Positions 7,287 to 14,886 of a stretch of 16,351 bases of DNA are shown here, piece by piece. The stretch is from Actinomycetota bacterium (GTDB lineage Bacteria > Actinomycetota > Actinomycetes > Nanopelagicales > Nanopelagicaceae). Every line of letters starts with the position of its first letter. The first letter of the stretch is position 1. Under the pieces are notes generated by a model that had not been told where the DNA came from, did no database searches, and was given only the letters and a program-made list of their open reading frames with translations. Location: positions 1-16,351 of the forward strand of contig WLGP01000003.1 of NCBI GenBank assembly GCA_009703165.1. Reading direction: 5' to 3'. Made by a program: the position numbers and the translations under genes.

Positions 7287-7607
7287 GTGACATATGTGAT
7301 TGCCCAGCCATGTATCGATGTGAAAGATAAGTCATGCATCGAAGAGTGCCCAGTTGATTGCATCTACGAAGGTAACCGCATGCTCTACATCCAACCTGAT
7401 GAGTGCGTCGATTGCGGAGCGTGCGAACCAGTCTGTCCAGTAGAGGCTATCTACTACGAGGATGACGTTCCGGGCGAGTGGAAAGAATTTCCTAAGATTA
7501 ATACTGAGTTCTTTGTTGAACTTGGTTCACCAGGTGGAGCTGCAAAGGTCGGTCTGACAGATCACGACCATGCAGATGTGCTCGCCGTTGAGAAAAAAAC
7601 TTCCTGA
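7287..7607 (+). CDS. fdxA: Seven-iron ferredoxin FdxA (3Fe-4S plus 4Fe-4S)
   Basis: Small cytoplasmic electron carrier of 106 residues. Cysteine spacing matches 7Fe ferredoxins: Cys9, Cys17 and Cys50 are expected to hold the 3Fe-4S cluster, and Cys21, Cys40, Cys43 and Cys46 the 4Fe-4S cluster; Cys25 is the usual extra cysteine. The second motif reads CVDCGACEPVCP. The start is GTG at 7287-7289, giving the family N-terminus Met-Thr-Tyr-Val-Ile-Ala; GGAGG at 7276-7280 is six bases upstream, a strong ribosome binding site, so the in-frame TTG at 7281 is not used. The gene overlaps the start of dapC, and fdxA-dapC order is common in actinobacteria. Confidence 0.96.
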   Translation: MTYVIAQPCIDVKDKSCIEECPVDCIYEGNRMLYIQPDECVDCGACEPVCPVEAIYYEDDVPGEWKEFPKINTEFFVELGSPGGAAKVGLTDHDHADVLAVEKKTS

Positions 7608-8664
7608 TTTCCCCTGGGATGCACTTGCTCCATATGGAGTAAAGGCGCGAAAGCACCCAGGAGGGATGATCGATCTCTCGCAAGGTACTCCTGTAGACCC
7701 AACCCCAGAATTTATTCAGAAGGTGTTGGCAGAGAGCGCAAATTCTCCGAGCTATCCAACAACTGCAGGTACACCTGACTTACAGGAAGCAATTCGTACC
7801 TGGGCCACAAGCCACCTTGGAATTACAGGTGAGTTCGATGTACTCCCACTTATTGGCTCTAAAGAGTTAGTTGCATGGCTGCCAACATTTTTGCAATCAC
7901 AGGTAGTTCTCTATCCACGCGTTGCATATCCAACTTATCTTGTTGGCGCGATGTTGGCGCAGGCGCAAGAAATTGCAGTTGATATCGATGCAGCATCGTG
8001 GCCGAAGGCAGATCTTGCTTGGGTTAATTCACCGGCAAACCCAACGGGTCGCGTGCACACAGATGCTGAGTATCGCGCAGTGATCGACTGGTCTCGTAAG
8101 AATCACTCGGTTGTGATTTCAGATGAGTGCTATCTGGAATTTGGCGATGGCGTAACGCCTACCTCAATCTTTAATTACACCGATGGCGATAACACCAACA
8201 TCCTTGCCGTGCACTCGCTATCCAAGCGTTCATCACTTGCAGGCTATCGCGCAGCCTTCATGGTCGGAGACCCTGCTCTCATCGCAGCTATTCGCGAGAT
8301 TAGAAAGCATGCCGGCATGATGGTTGCCTTACCTGTGCAGAAAGCGATGACGCAAGCACTCAAAGATGATGCACATGTTGCGCAGGCGCGTGCTCGATAT
8401 AACGCACGTCGTGCAACTCTCACACCCGCACTTATCGCCGCTGGTTTTCGCATCGATGATTCTGTTGCCGGCCTCTACTTATGGTGCACGCGCAATGAAG
8501 ATGCATGGGCTTCCGTTGACTGGCTTGCCGAACTCGGAATTCTTGCCACACCAGGCACCTTTTATGGTCCAGATGGAGCCAGCCACATTCGTATAGCTAT
8601 GACTGCCACCGATGCTGCGATTGCAGATGCAGCTTCACGCATCAATGCAGCAATCAAGGGATAA
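7588..8664 (+). CDS. dapC: Succinyldiaminopimelate transaminase DapC (PLP aminotransferase)
   Basis: PLP-dependent class I/II aminotransferase that makes N-succinyl-LL-2,6-diaminopimelate in the lysine/peptidoglycan pathway. Visible landmarks are the N-terminal LPDFPWD and IDLSQGTPVDP, the NPTGR loop, SDECYLEF, and SLSKRSSLAGYR carrying the PLP lysine (about Lys213). Length, about 358 residues, is normal for the actinobacterial DapC. The start is uncertain: ATG 7570, ATG 7576 and TTG 7588 are all in frame, none with a clear ribosome binding site. I prefer TTG 7588 because relatives begin only a few residues before LPDFPWD. All choices overlap the end of fdxA, so translation is probably coupled to it. 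The substrate call rests on family resemblance and the fdxA neighbour. Confidence 0.9.
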   Translation: MRKKLPDFPWDALAPYGVKARKHPGGMIDLSQGTPVDPTPEFIQKVLAESANSPSYPTTAGTPDLQEAIRTWATSHLGITGEFDVLPLIGSKELVAWLPTFLQSQVVLYPRVAYPTYLVGAMLAQAQEIAVDIDAASWPKADLAWVNSPANPTGRVHTDAEYRAVIDWSRKNHSVVISDECYLEFGDGVTPTSIFNYTDGDNTNILAVHSLSKRSSLAGYRAAFMVGDPALIAAIREIRKHAGMMVALPVQKAMTQALKDDAHVAQARARYNARRATLTPALIAAGFRIDDSVAGLYLWCTRNEDAWASVDWLAELGILATPGTFYGPDGASHIRIAMTATDAAIADAASRINAAIKG

Positions 8665-8668
8665 CGCA

Positions 8669-9634
8669 ATGACTGTTGGAATATTGCTTGTAGGCGGACG
8701 TGGCACTCGCTTGGGGCCAATCACCTCAGAGATTCCAAAGCCCATGCTTCCGATTGCTGGAAAACCAGTGACAGAGCATCAGATAATTGCAGCCCAACGT
8801 GCAGGAGTAACAACTTTAGTTCTTGCAACGTCATATCTCTCAGAGATATTTACTCCGTATTTTGGTGACGGTAGCAAGTGGGGGATTGATCTTCGTTATG
8901 CAGTCGAGAAAGAACCACTTGGTACTGGTGGCGCGATCGCTCATGCAGCAACACATTTAGATCAAGGATCTGCAGATGAGCCAGTTGTTATCTTTAACGG
9001 CGATGTCTTGAGCGGACATGATTTAGCAGCGCAAATTGCCTTTCATCAGAAGAAGAAGGCAGATGTCACTCTTCACCTGATTCAAGTTGAAGATGCCCGC
9101 GCCTTTGGTTGCGTGCCAACAGATGGCGATGGTCGCGTGGAAGCATTTCTTGAGAAGATGGAGAATCCTGTTACCAACTGGATTAACGCTGGCTGTTACG
9201 TCTTCTCGCGCGAGGTCATCAATGCAATTCCGAAAGAGAGAGTCGTCTCTGTCGAGCGTGAGACCTTCCCTTCCCTGATTGAAGATAAGGCAGATGTGTA
9301 TGGATACAAGGAAGCTGCGTATTGGTTGGATATTGGAACACCTACAGCGCTCTTTAAGGGAACGCGCGATTATGTGGCTGGTGATTTCATCGCAGCACCA
9401 ACTGCTGCTATCGATGCCACCGCGCGCATTACCGGTGGTTCATCAATCGGCGCCGGCACTGTGATCTCAGCTGGGGTTGCGATCGATAACTCAATCATCG
9501 GCGAGAATGTGGAGATCGGCCAGGGCGCACAGATCACGCGATCATTTATCGCATCCGGAAGCAAGGTCGAAGCTGATTCAGAACTTTTCGATCGATACAT
9601 CTCTGCCACTGAAGATCTTCCAATTATTTTTTAA
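8669..9634 (+). CDS. manC: Nucleotidyltransferase, probable mannose-1-phosphate guanylyltransferase
   Basis: Sugar-phosphate nucleotidyltransferase of 321 residues. The N-terminal Rossmann domain has the pyrophosphorylase signature GGRGTRLG (9-16) followed by EIPKPMLPIAGKP, a metal-binding Asp112 in FNGDVLSG, and GTGGAIAHA for the base. The C-terminal ~75 residues show hexapeptide (left-handed beta-helix) repeats such as GGSSIGAGTVISAG and IIGENVEIGQGAQI. Members of this fold use GDP-mannose, dTDP-glucose or UDP-sugars. I favour GDP-mannose because manB lies in the same cluster and the mycobacterial counterpart near whiB2 is a mannose-1-phosphate guanylyltransferase. I chose ATG 8669, four bases after the dapC stop, with AAGGGA upstream; the frame is open to 8612 inside dapC. 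Confidence 0.85.
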   Translation: MTVGILLVGGRGTRLGPITSEIPKPMLPIAGKPVTEHQIIAAQRAGVTTLVLATSYLSEIFTPYFGDGSKWGIDLRYAVEKEPLGTGGAIAHAATHLDQGSADEPVVIFNGDVLSGHDLAAQIAFHQKKKADVTLHLIQVEDARAFGCVPTDGDGRVEAFLEKMENPVTNWINAGCYVFSREVINAIPKERVVSVERETFPSLIEDKADVYGYKEAAYWLDIGTPTALFKGTRDYVAGDFIAAPTAAIDATARITGGSSIGAGTVISAGVAIDNSIIGENVEIGQGAQITRSFIASGSKVEADSELFDRYISATEDLPIIF

Positions 9635-9673
9635 CCCACATTTGTCGATTTTTTAGCGTAATTAGCCTCACAT

Positions 9674-9695
9674 ATGGTGAGAAATGACCATTTTT
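9674..9695 (+). terminator. Weak possible terminator after manC
   Basis: ATGGT (9674-9678) can pair with ACCAT (9687-9691) across an eight-base loop, followed by a run of five T. A five-bp stem with only two G-C pairs is weak, so this is tentative. It lies at the start of the 179-base gap between manC and whiB, where a stop would be expected. Confidence 0.25.
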
Positions 9696-9701
9696 CAACC
9701 C

Positions 9702-9724
9702 TCAACCCCGCCTCGGGGAGTTGA
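9702..9724. repeat. Inverted repeat over the -35 region of the whiB promoter
   Basis: CCCCG (9706-9710) pairs with CGGGG (9714-9718) across a three-base loop, and the outer TCAA (9702-9705) pairs with TTGA (9721-9724), with two unpaired bases. The last four bases are the start of the -35 box. No T run follows, so it is not a standard terminator; an operator or cruciform is possible. Confidence 0.45.
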
Positions 9725-9749
9725 CAGGAAGGGATTACAAGCGTGTAAT
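9721..9749 (+). promoter_or_regulatory. Strong sigma-70-type promoter of whiB
   Basis: TTGACA (9721-9726) is a perfect -35; a 17-base spacer follows, then TGTAAT (9744-9749), one mismatch from consensus. Transcription should start near 9756, giving a leader of about 57 bases before the whiB ATG. This is the best promoter in the window and probably drives whiB and the glycosyltransferase operon. Confidence 0.8.
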
Positions 9750-9762
9750 TCACTCCTAGCGA

Positions 9763-9788
9763 GCCCGAAAACCACTCTCGGTCCGGGC
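9763..9788 (+). other. Possible hairpin in the whiB mRNA leader
   Basis: GCCCG (9763-9767) can pair with CGGGC (9784-9788), or the nested CCGA (9765-9768) with TCGG (9778-9781). It lies between the predicted transcription start and the ribosome binding site at 9801-9805. It may be incidental. Confidence 0.25.
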
Positions 9789-9813
9789 CCTAATGACTTG
9801 AGGAGATTAGCAA

Positions 9814-10122
9814 ATGCCAATCCGCCCAGAAGGAACCTCTACTGGCAAGCCATCAGCCCCCACTGCTGGACCAACTATCCAACTCGCCAACGGCGAAAAT
9901 ATGGAACTCTCCTGGCAAGAGCGCGCACTCTGCGCTCAGACAGATCCTGAAGCTTTCTTTCCTGAGAAGGGTGGCTCTACCCGCGAAGCAAAGCGCGTAT
10001 GCCTCTCATGCGATGTTCGTCAAGAGTGCCTTGAATATGCGCTGGCACATGATGAACGTTTTGGAATTTGGGGCGGACTCTCCGAACGCGAGCGTCGCCG
10101 TCTGAAGCGTCGCCCAGCGTAG
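9814..10122 (+). CDS. whiB: WhiB family iron-sulfur transcriptional regulator (WhiB2/WhmD type)
   Basis: A 102-residue WhiB-like protein that should bind a 4Fe-4S cluster and act with the housekeeping sigma factor. The four cluster cysteines are Cys40, Cys63, Cys66 and Cys72 (C-x22-C-x2-C-x5-C), followed by the turn motif GIWGGL (84-89) and a basic DNA-binding tail ERERRRLKRR. The WhiB2/WhmD subfamily controls septation in relatives, and the position near manC, DUF3499 and manB matches mycobacterial whiB2; subfamily assignment is by that context. AGGAG at 9801-9805 fits ATG 9814; ATG 9901 within it would give the bare domain. It has its own strong promoter and a long leader, and the glycosyltransferase gene begins three bases after its stop. 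Confidence 0.95.
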   Translation: MPIRPEGTSTGKPSAPTAGPTIQLANGENMELSWQERALCAQTDPEAFFPEKGGSTREAKRVCLSCDVRQECLEYALAHDERFGIWGGLSERERRRLKRRPA

Positions 10123-10125
10123 GCA

Positions 10126-13100
10126 ATGTCTCTACATCGCGTCAGCGCGATCCTCGTTGTCCATGATGGAGCAACGTGGTTACCTGAAGTCGTTGCCTCG
10201 CTAGCATCACAGACGCGGGCAATTGATCAGATAGTTGCAGTTGATACTGGATCTATAGATTCATCTGCAAAGTTACTTAAAGGCGCTCGCATTCCAGTTC
10301 TTACAATGCCGCGCGATACCGGTTTTGGTGCTGCAGTTGCATCTGCAGTTGAGAAACTTCCACCAGTATCTGCAGGTGAATGGTTATGGATTCTCCATGA
10401 TGATTGCGCTCCAGATCCCAATGCTCTTGAAGCGTTACTTGCAGCAATAGAAGATCGCCCCAATGTTGTACTTGCAGGGCCAAAACTTCTTGGCTGGCAC
10501 GATCGCACCCATTTACTTGAAATTGGAATTAGCATCGCAACCAACGGTGCCCGATGGACCGGTCTTGAAGAATCTGAGTATGACCAAGGACAGCACGATG
10601 GAATCGCAGATGTACTTGCTGTAAGTACCGCAGGTGCGCTGATTCGCCGAGATGTTTTTGAAGAGCTCGGTGGCTTTGATCAGAACCTAGAACTCTTCCG
10701 CGATGATGTTGATTTTGGCTGGCGAGTCCATGCTGCCGGACATGCAGCAATCGTGGTTACCGATGCGATCGCTTATCACGCACAGGCCTCGGCTACCGAG
10801 CGTCGTGATGTTGATGTGAAAGGCGCACTTCTCAAGCGCCCTCTTCTCTTAGATCGACAAAATGCCGCCTACGTCCTCTTGGCAAATGCGACATGGTGGC
10901 TACTGCCACTTCTGACTGTGCAACTCTTTGGATCAGCTCTCATCCGCGCTGCGGGATACCTCTTTGCCAAACTTCCGGGATATGCAGCAGATGAAATTTT
11001 GGCGATCGGTTCATTGGTGGTTAAACCTGGTGAACTACTCAAGGCGCGCAAAGATAGAAAAGCTACACGATTGGTATCTGCTCGAGTTGTCTCAGATTTC
11101 ATTCCATCTCGCGGCCGCCAGTTAAGACTTGCATTCGATAGAGCATTTGCTGCAGTTCGCGACTTTATTCTCAAACCAACTGAGCAATCGGTACTCGATG
11201 AATCTCTCTTAGATCTTCCAACCGAGAGCGAGTTAGAGGAAGAGGATTTACTAACGCCGGTCACAACGCGAAAGTGGAGTTCACTCTTCCGTAAACCATT
11301 TGTTGTAGCCATGATCTTCCTTGTCGTTCTCACGCTGATCTGGTCGCGTAATCGCATTGGCGCAGTTTCAGGCGGAACTCTGGCTCCGTCACCATCTGGA
11401 GCCAGAGATTTATGGGAGTTCTACTTCTCACCATGGCACCAAGTCGGCCTTGGAAGTAAGAGCGCATCACCGTTATGGATTCCAGTAATCGCACTGGCAT
11501 CCCTCATTACCTTGGGCAACGTCTCGGCGCTCATCTCACTATTTTTTATCGCAGCCCCTGTCTTTCTCTTTCTCTCTTCCCACCATATGGTCAAGCAGGT
11601 CAGCGACAATCGCTTCATCACCGTCTCTGCAGCCCTGCTCTATGCGATTTCACCGATTTCAATTTCGGCAATTAACTCAGGGCGCATCGGCATAGTTGTT
11701 CTCCTGATTATCGCCCCATTCCTTGTGGTGACAGCGTTGCAGTGGCGCGAGATTGAAAGCTTTAGTGTGCGAAAAATTTCTGCACTCTCTCTCCTTTTGG
11801 CACTGACCTTCTCTTTCGCTCCAACTTTCTTTATCGCTCTCTTTATCCTCACAGGCGCCGCGCTCGTCTCAGATTTCCTCGATCTTCGTCGAGATTCCAA
11901 TCAGCCACTCTTTATCGCTCGCTTGATCCGACGGAGCGTTCTGCTGATCTCTCCACTTGCTCTGACCATTCCTTGGAGCCTTGAAATCATCAGCTCTCCA
12001 CATAAGTTCTTCCTTGATATTGGATTGATCTCAGCAGGTGCTGGCCCAAACCTTGCCTTCATCGCTAACCCTGGTGGCGCAGGATCACTTCCATGGTGGC
12101 TCATAAGCCCAGTGCTGATTGTTCTTGCAATCGCTCTGTTCTCGATCACTCAGGCGCGTCAGGTAGCAACGATCGGTGGAGCGCTCTTATGTGTTGGAAC
12201 GTTCGCTGCAACATTTACGATTACCGGCAAAGGAACAAGCACTCCTAACTATATGTATTCGGGAGTCTTTATTGCTTTGGCAACAGTTACCGCTGTCTAC
12301 TCAGCCGTGTTGATGTTGGATAAGGTGCGCGAACGATTGATTTCAACCCATATCAATTATCGCCACTTCTCTGTGTCGGCTCTCGTTATTGTCTCTGCAC
12401 TCTATGCAGTCACATCTACTGGCTGGATTGCAACTCAGGCAGATAAATCCCCACTGCAATCTTCACAAGGTGAAGTCTTGCCTCCCTATTTAGCGATTGA
12501 GACTCAATCAAAGACGCTCGTTCTCAGGGAGCGTTTAGTTGGCACAACTCCATCTTTGAATTACTACATTGCGCGAGGAAGTGATGTCTCCTTGGGAGAT
12601 GCCGACGTAGCCCCGTCGGAAGTACCAGAGATTGCAACAGCGGTTACAGGTCTTGCCGATGGCAGCGGCATCACAAGCAGCAAGACATTTGCTAGTTATG
12701 GAATTACATACATCTTCCTGAAGGCTCCAACTCAGGGAACCTTGGTGCAGACCATTGATGGATTGGGTGGATTTACTCGCGCATCGTCAACATCTGCAGG
12801 AATCGTCTGGAAGGTATCAGGTGCGACAGGAAATCTCATTCTCACCGATGCAAGTGGAAAGACATCGCTCTTGCAACCAACATCGGTAGCAGATGAATAT
12901 ATGGTGACAACTCCAGGTGTTGTAACTCTGACTGAGAGTTACAGCGGAAGTTGGCACCTCGTTCAAAATGGTGAACGCCTGACTCGCATCAAGAGCGAAC
13001 TCTCGCTGCCGCAATTCTCGGTTGAGGTAGCTGGACCTGTTCTCTTAATCCACGATGGATCTGTGCGAAGAGGGTGGGTCTCACTCCATGTCATTGTCCT

Positions 13101-13173
13101 TCTAGTCTTTATCCTCTTTGCAGCACCTAGCGGTCGCCGCAAGCGCGAGATATCTGAAAAGGAGCTCGCATGA
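10126..13173 (+). CDS. Large GT2 glycosyltransferase fused to a multi-pass membrane region
   Basis: A 1015-residue protein. Residues 1-240 form a GT2 (GT-A) domain: AILVVHDGATWLPEVVASLASQT, the nucleotide-binding DTGS (40-43), the metal-binding segment HDDCAPDP (91-98), and RDDVDFGWR (Asp193-Asp194) near the expected base. A membrane segment follows at ~250-280, then a charged cytoplasmic linker with an acidic cluster (TESELEEEDLL). Residues ~390-770 carry about ten further membrane segments, then an outer domain of ~210 residues rich in Ser/Thr/Gly, a last membrane segment (~983-1001) and a basic tail. This is the actinobacterial GT2 protein found with DUF5719. It probably transfers or exports an envelope sugar; donor and acceptor are unknown, but manC and manB nearby suggest mannose. 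It starts three bases after whiB, and its stop overlaps DUF5719 (ATGA). Confidence 0.88.
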   Translation: MSLHRVSAILVVHDGATWLPEVVASLASQTRAIDQIVAVDTGSIDSSAKLLKGARIPVLTMPRDTGFGAAVASAVEKLPPVSAGEWLWILHDDCAPDPNALEALLAAIEDRPNVVLAGPKLLGWHDRTHLLEIGISIATNGARWTGLEESEYDQGQHDGIADVLAVSTAGALIRRDVFEELGGFDQNLELFRDDVDFGWRVHAAGHAAIVVTDAIAYHAQASATERRDVDVKGALLKRPLLLDRQNAAYVLLANATWWLLPLLTVQLFGSALIRAAGYLFAKLPGYAADEILAIGSLVVKPGELLKARKDRKATRLVSARVVSDFIPSRGRQLRLAFDRAFAAVRDFILKPTEQSVLDESLLDLPTESELEEEDLLTPVTTRKWSSLFRKPFVVAMIFLVVLTLIWSRNRIGAVSGGTLAPSPSGARDLWEFYFSPWHQVGLGSKSASPLWIPVIALASLITLGNVSALISLFFIAAPVFLFLSSHHMVKQVSDNRFITVSAALLYAISPISISAINSGRIGIVVLLIIAPFLVVTALQWREIESFSVRKISALSLLLALTFSFAPTFFIALFILTGAALVSDFLDLRRDSNQPLFIARLIRRSVLLISPLALTIPWSLEIISSPHKFFLDIGLISAGAGPNLAFIANPGGAGSLPWWLISPVLIVLAIALFSITQARQVATIGGALLCVGTFAATFTITGKGTSTPNYMYSGVFIALATVTAVYSAVLMLDKVRERLISTHINYRHFSVSALVIVSALYAVTSTGWIATQADKSPLQSSQGEVLPPYLAIETQSKTLVLRERLVGTTPSLNYYIARGSDVSLGDADVAPSEVPEIATAVTGLADGSGITSSKTFASYGITYIFLKAPTQGTLVQTIDGLGGFTRASSTSAGIVWKVSGATGNLILTDASGKTSLLQPTSVADEYMVTTPGVVTLTESYSGSWHLVQNGERLTRIKSELSLPQFSVEVAGPVLLIHDGSVRRGWVSLHVIVLLVFILFAAPSGRRKREISEKELA

Positions 13174-14471
13174 AATTCAAACGTCCACTGGTGATTGTTG
13201 GAATAGTTACCGCAACTCTTCTAGTCAGCAATCTCACCCAAGTTGCCGTGACAAATAATGGCTTCTCTGAAAATTACCCGCCTGTTGTCTGCCCTGCTAC
13301 TCCTTCGGGGGAGAGCAGCGCAGTTTCGGTTCCATCGACTCAGACAGGTTCACGAGTACTGGGTAAGAAGACCACTCTCTTTAAGCCAACTCGCACACTT
13401 CGTTTCATGCAGAGCTCTGCTCCAACTATTTTAGATACAAAGAATATGACTGCACCTGTCTGGCAGATTAAGAGAGGGGTGTGGGCTGGCGCGACACTTT
13501 GTTCTGCTCCTTCGATTTCACAATGGTTTGTTGGCGGCGCAGCAGATGTCACAAGTAAGGGCAAGTTACTGATCGTCAATAGTGGACTCAGTGATGCCAT
13601 TGTTGATGTTGAAATTTGGAGCGAGTCAGGAATCCGCCCACCAAAAGTTCTCACGCTGAAGGCAAATTCATCATTAGTGCAGAACCTAGATTCACTTGAT
13701 CCAGGTTCAAAGCGAATTGCGCTACACATTGCACCGCGTTCGGGTCGCATCAATGCCTTCTTGGTAGATGAGAGAGGGCGCGGATTGCAATCCCTCGGTG
13801 GAGATATGGTTAATGCTTCATCTGATCCAACGAAAGAGATTGTGATCCCAGCAGTACCTCATATGAAACGTTCTGGAAGAACTCTTGGGCACACACTTCG
13901 AATTCTGGCCCCCGGTGATGTAGATGCTCGTATTTCAGTTCAGCTCAACTCAACTAAAGGATCATTTATTCCAGTTGGCTTTGATGATCGAATTGTGAAG
14001 GCGGGTATCGTCACTGAGATTGCTCTCAATCCTCAGCTCGTACCGAGCATCTTTGCTCTGAAAATCTCATCAGATCGTCCGATAGTGGCCTCTGTCTATT
14101 CACCAACCTACGCCCAATCAAAATCTGATTTTGTCTGGAGTACATCGGCCACCGAGATGAAGCCGTACTCTCTTGCCGTGAGCGGCCTAGCCCCACAGTT
14201 GGTCTTTTCAGGAGAGAAGATTTCGGTTGGTCTTTCAATTCTCTCCACCAATAAGAAAGAGAAGAAGGTCACTGTCAACGGTGAAGGAATAGTTACCTTT
14301 AAAGTCCCAGAGAATGCGCGGACCGTTCACTTCGCTAAGGTCAGTGGCGACACCTATGGCGGTGCTCTCATTGCTACTCAAAGTGGTTATGGCTTCTTCC
14401 CACTGATCCCAGGTAGCGAACTCACACGTGCGCTACTTCCTACCGCCAATATCCGTGTCTTAAATCCATAG
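13170..14471 (+). CDS. DUF5719 family exported or membrane-anchored protein
   Basis: A 433-residue protein with one N-terminal hydrophobic segment (about residues 5-28) after a basic start (MKFKRP), so it is an uncleaved anchor or a signal peptide; the rest would lie outside the membrane. Two cysteines, in VVCPATP and in ATLCSAPS, may form a disulfide. The body is predicted beta-rich, with repeated Ig/fibronectin-like strands (LLIVNSGLSDAIVDVEIW, RISVQLNST), as in DUF5719 proteins. Its function is unknown. The ATG overlaps the glycosyltransferase TGA by four bases, indicating coupled translation and probably a joint role at the envelope. Confidence 0.85.
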   Translation: MKFKRPLVIVGIVTATLLVSNLTQVAVTNNGFSENYPPVVCPATPSGESSAVSVPSTQTGSRVLGKKTTLFKPTRTLRFMQSSAPTILDTKNMTAPVWQIKRGVWAGATLCSAPSISQWFVGGAADVTSKGKLLIVNSGLSDAIVDVEIWSESGIRPPKVLTLKANSSLVQNLDSLDPGSKRIALHIAPRSGRINAFLVDERGRGLQSLGGDMVNASSDPTKEIVIPAVPHMKRSGRTLGHTLRILAPGDVDARISVQLNSTKGSFIPVGFDDRIVKAGIVTEIALNPQLVPSIFALKISSDRPIVASVYSPTYAQSKSDFVWSTSATEMKPYSLAVSGLAPQLVFSGEKISVGLSILSTNKKEKKVTVNGEGIVTFKVPENARTVHFAKVSGDTYGGALIATQSGYGFFPLIPGSELTRALLPTANIRVLNP

Positions 14472-14487
14472 CCAACGACCTTCCCAC

Positions 14488-14493
14488 TAATCT
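14488..14493 (+). promoter_or_regulatory. Probable -10 box of DUF3499-manB (leaderless)
   Basis: TAATCT ends seven bases before the DUF3499 ATG at 14501. The 29-base gap upstream has no purine-rich ribosome binding site, so transcription probably begins at the start codon. The -35 region is poor. Confidence 0.4.
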
Positions 14494-14500
14494 TCTATCT

Positions 14501-14878
14501 ATGAGTTCAGCAGTACGAACAGGTAGAGGGTGCTCTCGCGCAACGTGTCGCGCGATGGCAACGATGACCCTTACCTATATCTATGCTGACTCCACAGCCG
14601 TGCTTGGACCATTGGCAACCTTTGCAGAACCACATGCCTACGACCTCTGCGAATTTCATGCTCGCAAACTTACGGTTCCTAATGGATGGTCTGTCTTAAA
14701 GGAAGAGATCTCACAATCTGGTTCAGGGCCAACCGATGATGACCTCATGGCTATTGCAGATGCCGTGCGTGAGGCAGCGGCTTCAACTCCACAGGTAGTT
14801 GGCCAATCTTCAGAAGTTTCACAGAGCGCACCACAGATTGGTGTCCGTCGCGGCCACCTTCGCGCAGTTCCTAATTAA
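14501..14878 (+). CDS. DUF3499 family protein
   Basis: A 125-residue protein of the actinobacterial DUF3499 family (Rv3258c in M. tuberculosis). The conserved core is nearly complete: CSRATC, TLTYIYADSTAVLGPLATFAEPH, then YDLCEFHARKLTVPNGW. Cys11, Cys16, Cys50 and His53 are arranged like a zinc-binding site, which is an inference. The last ~45 residues are low-complexity, Ser/Gln-rich, with a basic end. Its role is not established; it is commonly placed just upstream of phosphomannomutase, as here, with manB beginning eight bases after its stop. Confidence 0.93.
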   Translation: MSSAVRTGRGCSRATCRAMATMTLTYIYADSTAVLGPLATFAEPHAYDLCEFHARKLTVPNGWSVLKEEISQSGSGPTDDDLMAIADAVREAAASTPQVVGQSSEVSQSAPQIGVRRGHLRAVPN

Positions 14879-14886
14879 GGAAGTTC

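Noticed and set aside
9684..9950. An 88-residue open frame upstream of and overlapping whiB
   Set aside because: It runs across the whiB promoter and the first third of whiB in another frame, has no ribosome binding site and resembles no family.
9901..10122. Internal ATG as the true whiB start
   Set aside because: The upstream ATG at 9814 has a well-placed AGGAG, and the internal ATG has none.
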